This document shows positions 15,315 through 23,980 of a stretch of 64,000 bases of DNA, in pieces (the first letter of the stretch is position 1; each line of letters opens with the position of its first letter). The position numbers were made by a program, and so were the translations under genes. The stretch lies in contig CALWLY010000016.1 in the NCBI GenBank assembly GCA_944381635.1, forward strand, positions 17,663-81,662. Reading direction: 5' to 3'. This stretch comes from an uncultured Lachnospiraceae bacterium. GTDB taxonomy: Bacteria; Bacillota; Clostridia; Lachnospirales; Lachnospiraceae. The notes beneath the pieces are model-generated. The model was not told the origin of the DNA, made no database searches, and worked only from the letters and a program-made list of their open reading frames with translations.

Positions 15315-17957
15315 ATGGATAAGAAATGGAAAGGTTTATCTGACGCTCAGGTGGAAGAGAGCCGAAAAAAGTATGGCAGCAACCATATTAAAGAAGCAGA
15401 ACCCCAGACATTCTGGCAGCAGTTTCTGGAAGGTTTTCAGGACCCGATGATCCGTATTCTTTGTGTCATTGCGGTCATCATGCTCATCATGTTTTTTACA
15501 GGACATGGAGAATGGTATGAACCGGTGGGAACCATCATCGCGATTTTGCTTGTAAACTTTGTTTCCGCAAAAACGGGAGTTTCCAACGACAAGGCGTACC
15601 GCAAGCTGAAAGAGTCCCAGAAAAAGGATATGGCCAAGGTAATCCGTAACGGTGTAGTCACTGTCATTGAAGTGGACGACCTGGTTGTGGGGGATATTGT
15701 AGTACTGCAGTCCGGAGATAAGATTCTGGCAGACGGCGTTCTGGTGGACGGAAAACTGTCTGTGGACAACAGCGCTTTGAACGGAGAGGCAGAGGAATGT
15801 AAAAAAGATGCAGCTCCGGAAGGATTTAAAATTCCGGATGAGATTACCGGCGATACTTTTGTGGATGCTCACAGTCTGTTCCGCAGCGCTACCGTTTTGG
15901 ATGGAGAAGGCTATATGCTCATCCAGAAGGTAGGCGAAAGCACCATGACAGGTAAAATGGCCAAGGACATGGAAGACAAAGAGCCGGATTCCCCGCTGAA
16001 AGTAAAACTGAACAAGCTGGCTAATCAGATTTCCGTATTCGGATATGTAGGCGCTATTGTCATAGCTTTGGCTTATTTTATTCACTATATCTGGATGGCA
16101 GGTTCTTTCTCAGCATATTTTGCTCAGGGATGGGTTGAAGTGCTGCAGGGAGTTTTAAGTGCAGTTACCGTGGCCATCACCATTATTGTATGTGCGGTTC
16201 CTGAAGGACTTCCGCTTGTTATTGCTCTGGTTTTGATGCAGAATACCGGAAAGCTTTACAAAGTAAACGTACTTGTTCGTAAATCCATCGGTATCGAGAC
16301 AGCAGGTTCTCTGAACATTCTCTTCAGTGATAAAACAGGTACCATCACAAAGGGCCAGCTGGAAGTAGTGGAATTTTTTGACGGCGCAGGAAAAGTGCTG
16401 GATGTGCAGGGAAGTGCTTCCGCCACAGCAATCAAGGGAAACCTGGATTTATGTATCGGAAAAAATACAGGAGCCATGTTTGATGACAAACATCAGGTTA
16501 TCGGCGGAAATATGACAGACCAGGCTCTGTTAAAATTCCTGGGAGAGACTACTTATCAGGCTCTTGCAGACAACAAAGACTGTGAAGTGACACAGCTTCA
16601 GGAATTCAACAGTGCCAATAAATTCAGCCAGGCTTACATTGAGTCTATGGACAGAACTTTCTATAAGGGCGCTCCGGAGAGAATTCTGGCTAAAGCCAAA
16701 AAGTATCTGACAGAGAACGGCGAGGAGGTTGCTCTGGATGAAAGTGTTGTCAACCAAAAAATTGACGAACTGGCAAACCGTGCGATGCGTGTTCTGGCTT
16801 TTGGATATTCGAAAAAACAGATGGTCAGAGACGAGATCAATGACGATATCGTTCTGGTAGGCTTCGTGGGAATCCGTGATGATGTAAGACCGGAAGCAAA
16901 AGAAGCAATCGAGGAAGTTCAGGCAGCAGGCATTCAGGTTGTCATGATTACCGGTGACCGCAAGGAAACAGCCGTAGCGATTGCAAAAGAAGCAGGGCTT
17001 TTTAAAGGCGGAGACGATATCGCGATCACTTCTGCGGAACTCAATGCCATGACCGACGATGAGATCAAAGCAAAGATCAAAAATATCCGTGTTATCTCCA
17101 GAGCTCTTCCTACAGATAAGAGCCGTATGGTGCGTATCTGCCAGGAACTGAACCTGGTAGTAGGTATGACAGGTGACGGTGTCAACGACAGCCCGGCACT
17201 GAAACGTGCGGATGTAGGTTTTGCTATGGGAAGCGGTACGGAAGTTGCCAAAGAAGCCGGAAAACTGGTTATTTTGGATGACAACTTCAATTCCATCAAA
17301 AATGCGGTATGGTACGGCCGTACGCTTTACATCAACATTTTGAAATTCTGTAAGATGCAGCTTGTTATCAACGTGGCAGCAGTTCTTGTTTCTGCAATCT
17401 GTCCGTTTATCGGAATCGAAGCTCCGCTTAAGGTAACGCACCTTCTGTGGATCAACCTGTGTATGGACAGTCTTGCTTCCATTATGTTTGCAAGCGAACC
17501 TGCACTTCCGAAATACATGAGAATGAAGCCCAGAAGACGAGACGAGAGTATTATCAGCAAACCTATGGCAATTCAGATCGGCATTATGGGCGGCTGGCTG
17601 ACACTGATCAGTATTCTGTGGTTCAAAGTTCCGGTATTTGCTACCTTCTTTGACAGCACCGAACAGTTTTACACCGGTTACTTCTGTATGTTCGTATTTG
17701 CCTTCATGGTCAACGCATGGAACGTAAGAAGCGACGGGCCCAATGTATTTGAGGATTTGAAAGAAAATCCCATGTTCTGGAAAATGTGGCTGCTGATCAT
17801 TCTTGTACAGGTAGTCATGGTATCCATCGGCGGCGTTGTGGGAGAAATCTTCAGCTGCGTACGCTTTGGATTAAGCGGTTGGCTCATTGTTATCTTAATG
17901 GCGTTGACTATGTATCCGGTAGATTTGATTCGTAAATTCTTAACAAGAAAAAGATAA
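15315..17957 (+). CDS. calcium-translocating P-type ATPase, PMCA type
   Basis: The 880-residue P2B-type ATPase has the PEGLPL motif in membrane segment 4 (about residue 295), the phosphorylated Asp of DKTGT (about 339), a KGAPE nucleotide-binding motif, TGD in VVMITGDRKETA, and GDGVNDSPAL in the hinge (about 620). Ten membrane segments can be placed, four before and six after the catalytic core. It would pump Ca2+ out of the cytoplasm. Its position directly after three Ca2+-binding TerD genes suggests a Ca2+-handling role in the Ter response. A leader of about 213 bp without other genes separates it from terD3, and GAGGAG precedes the ATG. Confidence 0.93.
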   Translation: MDKKWKGLSDAQVEESRKKYGSNHIKEAEPQTFWQQFLEGFQDPMIRILCVIAVIMLIMFFTGHGEWYEPVGTIIAILLVNFVSAKTGVSNDKAYRKLKESQKKDMAKVIRNGVVTVIEVDDLVVGDIVVLQSGDKILADGVLVDGKLSVDNSALNGEAEECKKDAAPEGFKIPDEITGDTFVDAHSLFRSATVLDGEGYMLIQKVGESTMTGKMAKDMEDKEPDSPLKVKLNKLANQISVFGYVGAIVIALAYFIHYIWMAGSFSAYFAQGWVEVLQGVLSAVTVAITIIVCAVPEGLPLVIALVLMQNTGKLYKVNVLVRKSIGIETAGSLNILFSDKTGTITKGQLEVVEFFDGAGKVLDVQGSASATAIKGNLDLCIGKNTGAMFDDKHQVIGGNMTDQALLKFLGETTYQALADNKDCEVTQLQEFNSANKFSQAYIESMDRTFYKGAPERILAKAKKYLTENGEEVALDESVVNQKIDELANRAMRVLAFGYSKKQMVRDEINDDIVLVGFVGIRDDVRPEAKEAIEEVQAAGIQVVMITGDRKETAVAIAKEAGLFKGGDDIAITSAELNAMTDDEIKAKIKNIRVISRALPTDKSRMVRICQELNLVVGMTGDGVNDSPALKRADVGFAMGSGTEVAKEAGKLVILDDNFNSIKNAVWYGRTLYINILKFCKMQLVINVAAVLVSAICPFIGIEAPLKVTHLLWINLCMDSLASIMFASEPALPKYMRMKPRRRDESIISKPMAIQIGIMGGWLTLISILWFKVPVFATFFDSTEQFYTGYFCMFVFAFMVNAWNVRSDGPNVFEDLKENPMFWKMWLLIILVQVVMVSIGGVVGEIFSCVRFGLSGWLIVILMALTMYPVDLIRKFLTRKR

Positions 17958-17996
17958 ATTTGGAATTAGAATGAATTAGGATAAAAATATAAAAAG

Positions 17997-18037
17997 AGTC
18001 TATGTTTCATGAAAAAGTGAAGCATAGACTTTTTTTA
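17997..18037 (+). terminator. intrinsic terminator after the Ca2+ ATPase
   Basis: AGTCTATGTTTCA pairs with TGAAGCATAGACT with one G-T wobble; seven T residues follow. It closes the TelA-TerD-ATPase transcript. Confidence 0.88.
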
Positions 18038-18040
18038 TTA

Positions 18041-18095
18041 TGTTGCCTGACGGCAACCGCGCTCGGCGCAGTGTGCACCAAGGTGCACACTTTTT
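18041..18095 (+). repeat. dispersed hairpin-rich repeat, copy A (partial), with terminator-like end
   Basis: The right half of a repeat also found near 35.4, 44.3 and 59.9 kb. It holds TTGCctgacgGCAA, CGCGCTCGGCGC and the hairpin AGTGTGCACC-AA-GGTGCACACT followed by TTTTTA. The last hairpin (18070-18095) could act as a second terminator. The gap from here to 18278 shows no gene; a TATAAT at 18173-18178 lacks a well-placed -35 box. Confidence 0.65.
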
Positions 18096-18278
18096 ACTTT
18101 TCCCTCAAAAGGTTAACTTATGCTTAACAAAGAATTGATGATAGCTTGATAGATACGGCAAATAAGTTTTTTTATAATAATTCCAGTGTAAAGAAAACAG
18201 GAGAACGGCCGGATACGAAAAAGAAAAATTTTTTCAGACAAGGCTGTTTTGGAAGATCAGAAAAGGAAGGGAAGAAAA

Positions 18279-19049
18279 ATGCTGGAACTGAAGCATGTAA
18301 AAAAATCTTATGATAATGTAACCATATTAAACGACATCAATTTAAAAATTGAAGACGGAGAAATCGTTTCTATTTTGGGACCTTCCGGATGTGGAAAAAC
18401 AACGCTTTTGAATCTGATCCTGGGACTTACCCAGGTGGACGAGGGAGAGATTATTTTCGGCGGCGAGGATATTACCAACGTTCCCATGGAAAAGAGAGGA
18501 TTCAATATCGTATTTCAGGATTATGCGCTGTTCCCCAATTTAAATGTATACAAAAATATCACTTACGGACTGAGAAACCGTCCGGATATTTCCACAAAAC
18601 AGGAAGTGGAAGATATGATTGATCTTTTAGGATTGCGGGAGCATCTGAATAAAAAAATCGAACAGCTTTCCGGAGGTCAGAAGCAGAGGGTAGCGCTGGC
18701 GAGAACCATGGTGATGAAGCCGAAGATTCTGCTTTTGGATGAGCCTTTAAGCGCTCTGGACGGGGTGATCAAAGAGTCCATCAAAGAAAAGATCAAAGAA
18801 ATTGCGAGAGATTTTCATCTGACCACAATCATTGTAACCCACGATCCGGAAGAAGCGCTCACACTGTCTGACAAGGTTATGATCGTAAATCATGGAACGA
18901 TTTCTCAGTATGGAGCACCGGAAGAGATCATTACAGCACCTCAGAATAACTTTGTAAAAGAATTCATTCTCAATCAGCTTCAGATCAAGAGAAACAATAT
19001 TTTTGCACTCTTCCATCAGGATTTCACAAAAGAAGCACAGGCGGTTTAA
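18279..19049 (+). CDS. ABC transporter ATP-binding protein (PotA/FbpC-type)
   Basis: The 256-residue ATPase has Walker A (GPSGCGKTT, about residues 34-42), a Q-loop in FQDYALFPN, the LSGGQKQRVALARTM signature, Walker B (ILLLDEPLSALD) and the switch His in IIVTHDPEEAL. It is shorter than PotA or FbpC and lacks the C-terminal TOBE domain. A TTG at 18249 is in frame, but GGAAGGGAAG precedes the ATG at 18279. It begins a three-gene importer operon with the permease 3 bp downstream. The family imports polyamines, Fe3+, thiamine or phosphonates; the substrate is not determined. Confidence 0.88.
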   Translation: MLELKHVKKSYDNVTILNDINLKIEDGEIVSILGPSGCGKTTLLNLILGLTQVDEGEIIFGGEDITNVPMEKRGFNIVFQDYALFPNLNVYKNITYGLRNRPDISTKQEVEDMIDLLGLREHLNKKIEQLSGGQKQRVALARTMVMKPKILLLDEPLSALDGVIKESIKEKIKEIARDFHLTTIIVTHDPEEALTLSDKVMIVNHGTISQYGAPEEIITAPQNNFVKEFILNQLQIKRNNIFALFHQDFTKEAQAV

Positions 19050-19052
19050 AAG

Positions 19053-20684
19053 ATGATCAGGAAAGAAAAAGAAATAAAAGTTATCTATACCCTGGTGCTG
19101 GCAATTTTTGCAGTGTTTCTGGCAGTTCCCGTTTTAAGACTGCTGACAGAATCTTTTGTGGGTGAGAGCGGAATCAGTATCGCCAACTATGTAGAGGTAG
19201 TTGCCGGAAAAGGGTTTTTAACAGCTCTCGGAAACAGCGTGAAGGTTTCGCTGGCCAGCGCCCTTTGCTCTACGGTACTGGCATTTCTGCTGGCTTACAC
19301 CGTACAGTACACAAATCTACATAAAAATTTCAAGAAAGTGATCCGGACTCTGGCAGTGCTTCCTATGCTGCTTCCTACCATTACCTATGGCTTTGCCATT
19401 ATCTACTCTTTCGGAAAGCAGGGACTTCTGACCAGACTTCTGGGAGGTCAGCCCTTTGAAATCTATGGATTCTGGGGACTGATGTTTGGCTATGTAATCT
19501 ATACTCTGCCTATATCCTTTATGCTGATACTCAACACCATGGGATTTATCGATAAAAAATTCATGGTTGTATCCAGAGTGATGGGAGATCATGCATTCCG
19601 CACATTCTGGCAGACAATTATCCGCCCTCTGGCGGGAACTCTTGCAGCTTCTCTTGTGCAGTGCTTTTTCCTCTGTTTTACAGACTACGGAATTCCGGCG
19701 TCGGTGGGAGGACAGTATGACGTAGTTGCTACGGTTTTGTACAACGAAATGCTGGGAAGCGTGCCCAACTTCCAGAGAGGCGCCGTAGTTGCCATGATGA
19801 TGCTGGTGCCCTCCATTTTAAGTATCGCCCTTTTAAAATTCCTGGAGCGCTACAACGTGCGCTACAACAAAATTTCGGAGATAGAATTTAAGAAAAATTA
19901 TGTCAGAGACGGCGCATGTGCCGTTGCATCAACGCTTATCATCCTGACAGTTCTGGCCATATTCGCAGTTATTTTTGTAGTTCCCTTTGTGGAAGAATGG
20001 CCTTACAAGACGAACTTTACCTTAGAGCATTTGATGGATGTTCTGAACGATCAGAGCCTTTTCGGGGTTTATAAAAACTCTATTTTCGTGGCAGTGTGCA
20101 CAGCTTTCCTTGGTCTGTTTGTCACTTACGGGGCAGCGCTGGCTACAGCCCGCAGCAAAATGGGCGAAAAATTCAAGGCTGTCATCGACGGAATCGCGCT
20201 TGTCACAAACACCATACCGGGAATGGTAATCGGTATCGCTTTTATGTTTATCTTTTCCGGCACGCCATTGCAGAACACCTTCCTTCTGATTATCGTATGT
20301 AACGTGGTGCATTTCTTCTCCACGCCTTACCTTATGATGAAAAACTCCCTGTCGAAGCTGAACAATTCCTGGGAAACGACAGCTTCTCTTATGGGAGATA
20401 CCTGGATCAAAACGATAGTGCGAATTGTTACGCCGAATATGTTTTCCACGATCCTTGAAGTGTTTAGCTACTACTTTATCAATGCCATGGTAACCGTCAG
20501 CGCCGTAATTTTCATTGCGGGAGCAAGAACCATGGTTATCACTACCAAAATTAAGGAACTTCAGTACTACACCAAGTTTAATGAAGTATTTGTCTTATCG
20601 TTATTCATTCTCGCTACCAACCTTGCAGTAAAAGGGGTTTTGGGAATTATGGATTATAAAAGAAATGGAAAAAAGGAGAAATAA
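19053..20684 (+). CDS. fused double-domain ABC importer permease
   Basis: This 543-residue permease contains two copies of the binding-protein-dependent transport domain, each with about six membrane segments, joined near residues 265-290. Both halves show the EAA-type cytoplasmic loop region (for example SRVMGDHAFRTFWQTIIRPL in the first and ASLMGDTWIKTIVRIVTPNM in the second). Fused permeases of this layout are known for Fe3+ (FbpB) and 2-aminoethylphosphonate importers. The gene starts 3 bp after the ATPase stop and ends 6 bp before the binding-protein gene. Confidence 0.9.
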   Translation: MIRKEKEIKVIYTLVLAIFAVFLAVPVLRLLTESFVGESGISIANYVEVVAGKGFLTALGNSVKVSLASALCSTVLAFLLAYTVQYTNLHKNFKKVIRTLAVLPMLLPTITYGFAIIYSFGKQGLLTRLLGGQPFEIYGFWGLMFGYVIYTLPISFMLILNTMGFIDKKFMVVSRVMGDHAFRTFWQTIIRPLAGTLAASLVQCFFLCFTDYGIPASVGGQYDVVATVLYNEMLGSVPNFQRGAVVAMMMLVPSILSIALLKFLERYNVRYNKISEIEFKKNYVRDGACAVASTLIILTVLAIFAVIFVVPFVEEWPYKTNFTLEHLMDVLNDQSLFGVYKNSIFVAVCTAFLGLFVTYGAALATARSKMGEKFKAVIDGIALVTNTIPGMVIGIAFMFIFSGTPLQNTFLLIIVCNVVHFFSTPYLMMKNSLSKLNNSWETTASLMGDTWIKTIVRIVTPNMFSTILEVFSYYFINAMVTVSAVIFIAGARTMVITTKIKELQYYTKFNEVFVLSLFILATNLAVKGVLGIMDYKRNGKKEK

Positions 20685-20690
20685 GAAATT

Positions 20691-21698
20691 ATGAGAGCAA
20701 AGAAAGCAGCAGCATTTATTCTGACAGGAGCCCTTCTTACAGGCATGTTGGGCGTAACAGGATGCGGAGCCAGCCAGGCATCCGCAGCTTCCGGTGAAGA
20801 AGTGATCATCTATTCCAACGCGGACGATGAGGCAGTGGAAGCTATGAAAAAAACACTGGATGAAAACGGATACGAAGGAAAATATCTGTTTCAGACATTC
20901 GGAACTTCCGAGCTTGGCGGCAAAGTAATCGCTGAGGGAACAGATATCGAGGCAGATGTGCTCACTTTAAGTACTTTTTATCTGGACAGCGCACAGGAAC
21001 AGCAGAACATGTTCCAGAAACTTAACTTTGACTATACTCTGTTAAATGCAGACGAACAGAGAGATTACTGTGCACCTATCACTTCTCAGGAAGGAACGAT
21101 CATCGTAAATACCGAAGTGCTGGCAGAGAACGGACTGGCTATGCCCACATCTTTGAAAGACCTGACCAATCCGGAATACAAAGATCTGGTATCCGTTACA
21201 GATATCAAAAGTTCTTCCACTGCATGGCTTCTGATTCAGGCATTAGTCAGTGAATACGGCGAAGATGGAGCAAAAGAAGTTCTGACAGGTATTTACCAGA
21301 ATGCAGGCCCTCACATCGAAACATCAGGTTCCGCTCCTTTAAAGAAAGTGCGTGCCGGTGAAGTGGCTGTAGGTTTCGGCTTAAGACAGCAGGCAGTGGC
21401 AGATAAGGCAGACGGTCTTCCGGTAGACTTTGTGGATCCTACAGAAGGAAATTTCTCCTTAACCGAATCCATCGCTGTTGTGGACAAAGGAGAGGATACC
21501 AATCCTTTGGCGCAGGAAATGGCAGAATGCATCATAACAAAGGGAAGAAGCGAACTGCAGAAATACTATCCCAATGCTATTTACGAAGGCGAAACCACTG
21601 ACGAAGAAAACAGCTCCGCTTATCCCAAAGTATTTCCGGAACCTCTGACTCTGGAACTGCTTGAAAAACATCAGGAGCTGTCAGAAAGCTGCAAATAA
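20691..21698 (+). CDS. ABC importer substrate-binding lipoprotein
   Basis: The 335-residue protein starts with a lipoprotein signal peptide and lipobox (LGVTGC, Cys near residue 25) and a small-residue linker. The rest is a type-2 periplasmic-binding fold like AfuA/FbpA: EEVIIYSNADDEAVEAMKKT at the beginning, EGTIIVNTEVLAENG, KSSSTAWLLIQALV, and the FGLRQQAV region. The AfuA-like family binds Fe3+, phosphonates or polyamines; the ligand tyrosines of Fe3+-binding members are not evident, so iron is not assured. It is the last gene of the importer operon in the Ter island. Confidence 0.86.
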   Translation: MRAKKAAAFILTGALLTGMLGVTGCGASQASAASGEEVIIYSNADDEAVEAMKKTLDENGYEGKYLFQTFGTSELGGKVIAEGTDIEADVLTLSTFYLDSAQEQQNMFQKLNFDYTLLNADEQRDYCAPITSQEGTIIVNTEVLAENGLAMPTSLKDLTNPEYKDLVSVTDIKSSSTAWLLIQALVSEYGEDGAKEVLTGIYQNAGPHIETSGSAPLKKVRAGEVAVGFGLRQQAVADKADGLPVDFVDPTEGNFSLTESIAVVDKGEDTNPLAQEMAECIITKGRSELQKYYPNAIYEGETTDEENSSAYPKVFPEPLTLELLEKHQELSESCK

Positions 21699-21802
21699 AC
21701 AGCTTGATCATGCCAAAGCATTTAAAGGCATCATAAAAGCAAATACGTTTAAATTTTACTTCGTCCTGATATAAAAAATAAAATAGAGTAGAAATAAAAA
21801 AG

Positions 21803-21905
21803 AAAAAGCATCCCGGAAATGAAAACCGTTGTCTTTTCCTGAAAGTTTGTGATACTTCATGAACTGTTTGCAAAAGAGACAGGCAGAATTTCCCGGATGC
21901 CTTTT
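21803..21905 (+). terminator. very long hairpin, terminator of the importer operon
   Basis: AAAAAGCATCCCGGAAAT (21803-21820) pairs with ATTTCCCGGATGCCTTTTT (21887-21905). The roughly 66-nt apical part can itself pair (GTCTTTT with AAAAGAGAC, then GTT-TGA-loop-TCA-AAC), giving one rod of about 100 nt. A T-run ends it. A terminator is likely, but the extended rod could also be an RNA element or a small inverted-repeat element. The gap 21699-22043 otherwise has no gene. Confidence 0.65.
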
Positions 21906-22043
21906 TCGGTTTTAGTGCCCTATTTTCCCCGTTTATGTTAGAATAAAAACAAGAATTGCGGGAGTGCGCAGCGCAAAACAATTTGTTGGGCAATTTTTGA
22001 CCTTGATATTAGAAAAAAGAAAAACAGAGTACAGGAGCGAAAA

Positions 22044-23087
22044 ATGGCACAGGAAAAAATAAGAGTATGGTTTAATCACTGGTTCAGTACGGTGTACGAC
22101 ATTATCAATCTTTTAAAAGAAGGAGAGGATCGTTTTTATATCATTTCCACCAACCAGAATCCCGATGCGGTTATGAAAGAAGTGAGCGATGAATTTTATG
22201 TGGAACCCCAATTACACGGCGAGGATTACGTGAACTACTGTCTGGATTTTTGCAGAAGTCACAAAATTCAGATTTTCATTCCAAGAAAAAATCAGCCGGA
22301 TCTTGCAGGAGAGTTAAAACGTTTTCAGGATGCAGGCGTCAGGGTTCTGATGGAACCGGACGAAACAAAGATCAGAACTTTAAACGATAAGAGAAAGACT
22401 TATGAATTATTTGAAAAACTCCAAATTGGCAGAATACCGCCCTACCGGATCGTAACCGATGCAGACGCTTTTGAGAAAGCATACTGGGATCTGAAAAAAG
22501 AAAACAATCGTGTCTGTTTTAAGTTTGTGCAGGATGAGGGAGGAATGAGTTTCCGGGTTGTGGATGATAAAATCATACGCTACCAGGGACTGTTTTCTTC
22601 TCCGGGCCGGAAAATTACCCTGGAACAGACCTTGGAGGCATTGAGAGAGCAGGAACATTTTCCGGAGCTTATGGTGATGCCCTACCTTGATGGAAAGGAA
22701 ATCAGCGTAGACTGTTTGAATACCGCAGCAGGATTGATTGCCATTCCCAGAGAAAAAGGAAATACCAGAGTGGAAAAAATTGTTTTTCCCCGGGAAATCC
22801 TGGAAACCTGTGACCGTTTTTTTGAAAAATACGGATTATATGGTCCCTGCAATATTCAGTTTCGGTATGATAAGGACACAGCGTATCTTTTGGAAGTCAA
22901 TACACGGATGTCAGGAGGCGTGCAGCTTTCCTGTGTCGGAACAGGCGTAAATATTCCCAAAGTGGCGGTCTGTGCTCTTTTGGGGGAAGAACTTCCCTGG
23001 AGCTTACAGCGAAGGGAACAAAAAGTGTCTTACGTGGAAATGCCGGTGGTTTTATCGGATAAAATTTCGGAGGGAGCAAGAGAATGA
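22044..23087 (+). CDS. ATP-grasp ligase of the Ter biosynthetic module
   Basis: The 347-residue protein has the ATP-grasp fold, resembling carbamoyl-phosphate-synthase-like members found in Ter operons. Visible elements are RIPPYRIVTDADAF at the start of the ATP-binding lid, NRVCFKFVQDEGGMSFRVV, the ELMVMPYLDGKEISVDCL segment with catalytic acidic residues, and AYLLEVNTRMSGG, which supplies Glu and Asn for Mg2+. Such enzymes join a carboxylate to an amine through an acyl-phosphate. It overlaps the HAD gene by 4 bases (ATGA), so they are coupled and probably act in one pathway. No substrate is assigned. Confidence 0.87.
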   Translation: MAQEKIRVWFNHWFSTVYDIINLLKEGEDRFYIISTNQNPDAVMKEVSDEFYVEPQLHGEDYVNYCLDFCRSHKIQIFIPRKNQPDLAGELKRFQDAGVRVLMEPDETKIRTLNDKRKTYELFEKLQIGRIPPYRIVTDADAFEKAYWDLKKENNRVCFKFVQDEGGMSFRVVDDKIIRYQGLFSSPGRKITLEQTLEALREQEHFPELMVMPYLDGKEISVDCLNTAAGLIAIPREKGNTRVEKIVFPREILETCDRFFEKYGLYGPCNIQFRYDKDTAYLLEVNTRMSGGVQLSCVGTGVNIPKVAVCALLGEELPWSLQRREQKVSYVEMPVVLSDKISEGARE

Positions 23088-23899
23088 GTCTTATTTTTTG
23101 CACGGATCTGGATAATACGCTGATTTACTCGTACCGGCATGACATCGGCCGGGAGAAAATACTGGTGGAGAGAATGGAAGGAAAAGAACTTTCCTATATG
23201 ACCCAAAAAAGCCTGGAACTTTTGCAGAAAATTTCAGCGGAATGTATGGTAATTCCTGTTACGACCCGTTCCCTGGCCCAGTATTCCAGAGTTCTTTTGG
23301 GAGACAGCGTGCCGATCACCTATGCACTTGCAGCAAATGGAGGCATCCTTTTGGAAAACGGAGAACCGGTGAAAGAATGGTTTGAGGAAACGTTAAAAAT
23401 TGTGGAGGAAGCGGATGAAGAGCTGGAAAAGGCGATTTTTTTCTTAAATCAGGATCCGGATGTGTGTATGGAAGTGAGAAAAGTAGACGGTTTGTTTGTC
23501 TATACCAAAAGTACGGACAGCCAGGCTTCCATAGACAGACTGCGGGAAAAACTGGACGAAGAAAAAGTTTATCTGGATACCAATAGAGCAAAATTATATG
23601 TTTTTCCAAAAAAGCTGGATAAAGGTTCCTCCATACTGCGTCTTCGGGAATGGCTTTTCAAAAAGGGAGAGAAGCGGCAGATTCTTGCAGCCGGAGACAG
23701 CAAATTCGATAGGCCCATGCTGCTTGCAGCGGACAGAGGATTCTGCCCGGATACGCTTGTCATAGAAAACAGGGGACATATCACAGAATTTCCCAAATCA
23801 GAATTTACGCAAAAGACACTGGAAGAAGTGTGGCGCCTTGTCTGCAAAGAAAAGGCCGGCCTTTGCAGCACAGCCTCGGCTGATGGAAACAGGCGTTAG
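23084..23899 (+). CDS. HAD-superfamily phosphatase of the Ter biosynthetic module
   Basis: The 271-residue HAD hydrolase has motif I in FCTDLDNTLIYS (about residues 4-15), motif II in IPVTTRSLAQYS, a conserved Lys in FPKKLDKGSSI and motif IV in AAGDSKFDRPML. A C2-type cap lies in the middle, as in sucrose-phosphate phosphatase and Cof-like proteins. HAD proteins of this kind accompany the ATP-grasp ligase in Ter operons and are predicted to dephosphorylate an intermediate. The start overlaps the ligase stop. The final residues (KAGLCSTASADGNRR) look non-conserved. Confidence 0.87.
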   Translation: MSLIFCTDLDNTLIYSYRHDIGREKILVERMEGKELSYMTQKSLELLQKISAECMVIPVTTRSLAQYSRVLLGDSVPITYALAANGGILLENGEPVKEWFEETLKIVEEADEELEKAIFFLNQDPDVCMEVRKVDGLFVYTKSTDSQASIDRLREKLDEEKVYLDTNRAKLYVFPKKLDKGSSILRLREWLFKKGEKRQILAAGDSKFDRPMLLAADRGFCPDTLVIENRGHITEFPKSEFTQKTLEEVWRLVCKEKAGLCSTASADGNRR

Positions 23900-23980
23900 G
23901 GCCGGTTTACCAGGAGCGGGACGTCTGTGCGCACAGACCGGCAGGTTTGTTTGAAATAAGATATAAGAAAATCAGTGGGT

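Noticed and set aside
15336..17441. Long antisense ORFs within the Ca2+ ATPase gene
   Set aside because: They lie opposite a clear P-type ATPase with all motifs, and their translations are Cys/His/Phe-rich and unlike proteins.
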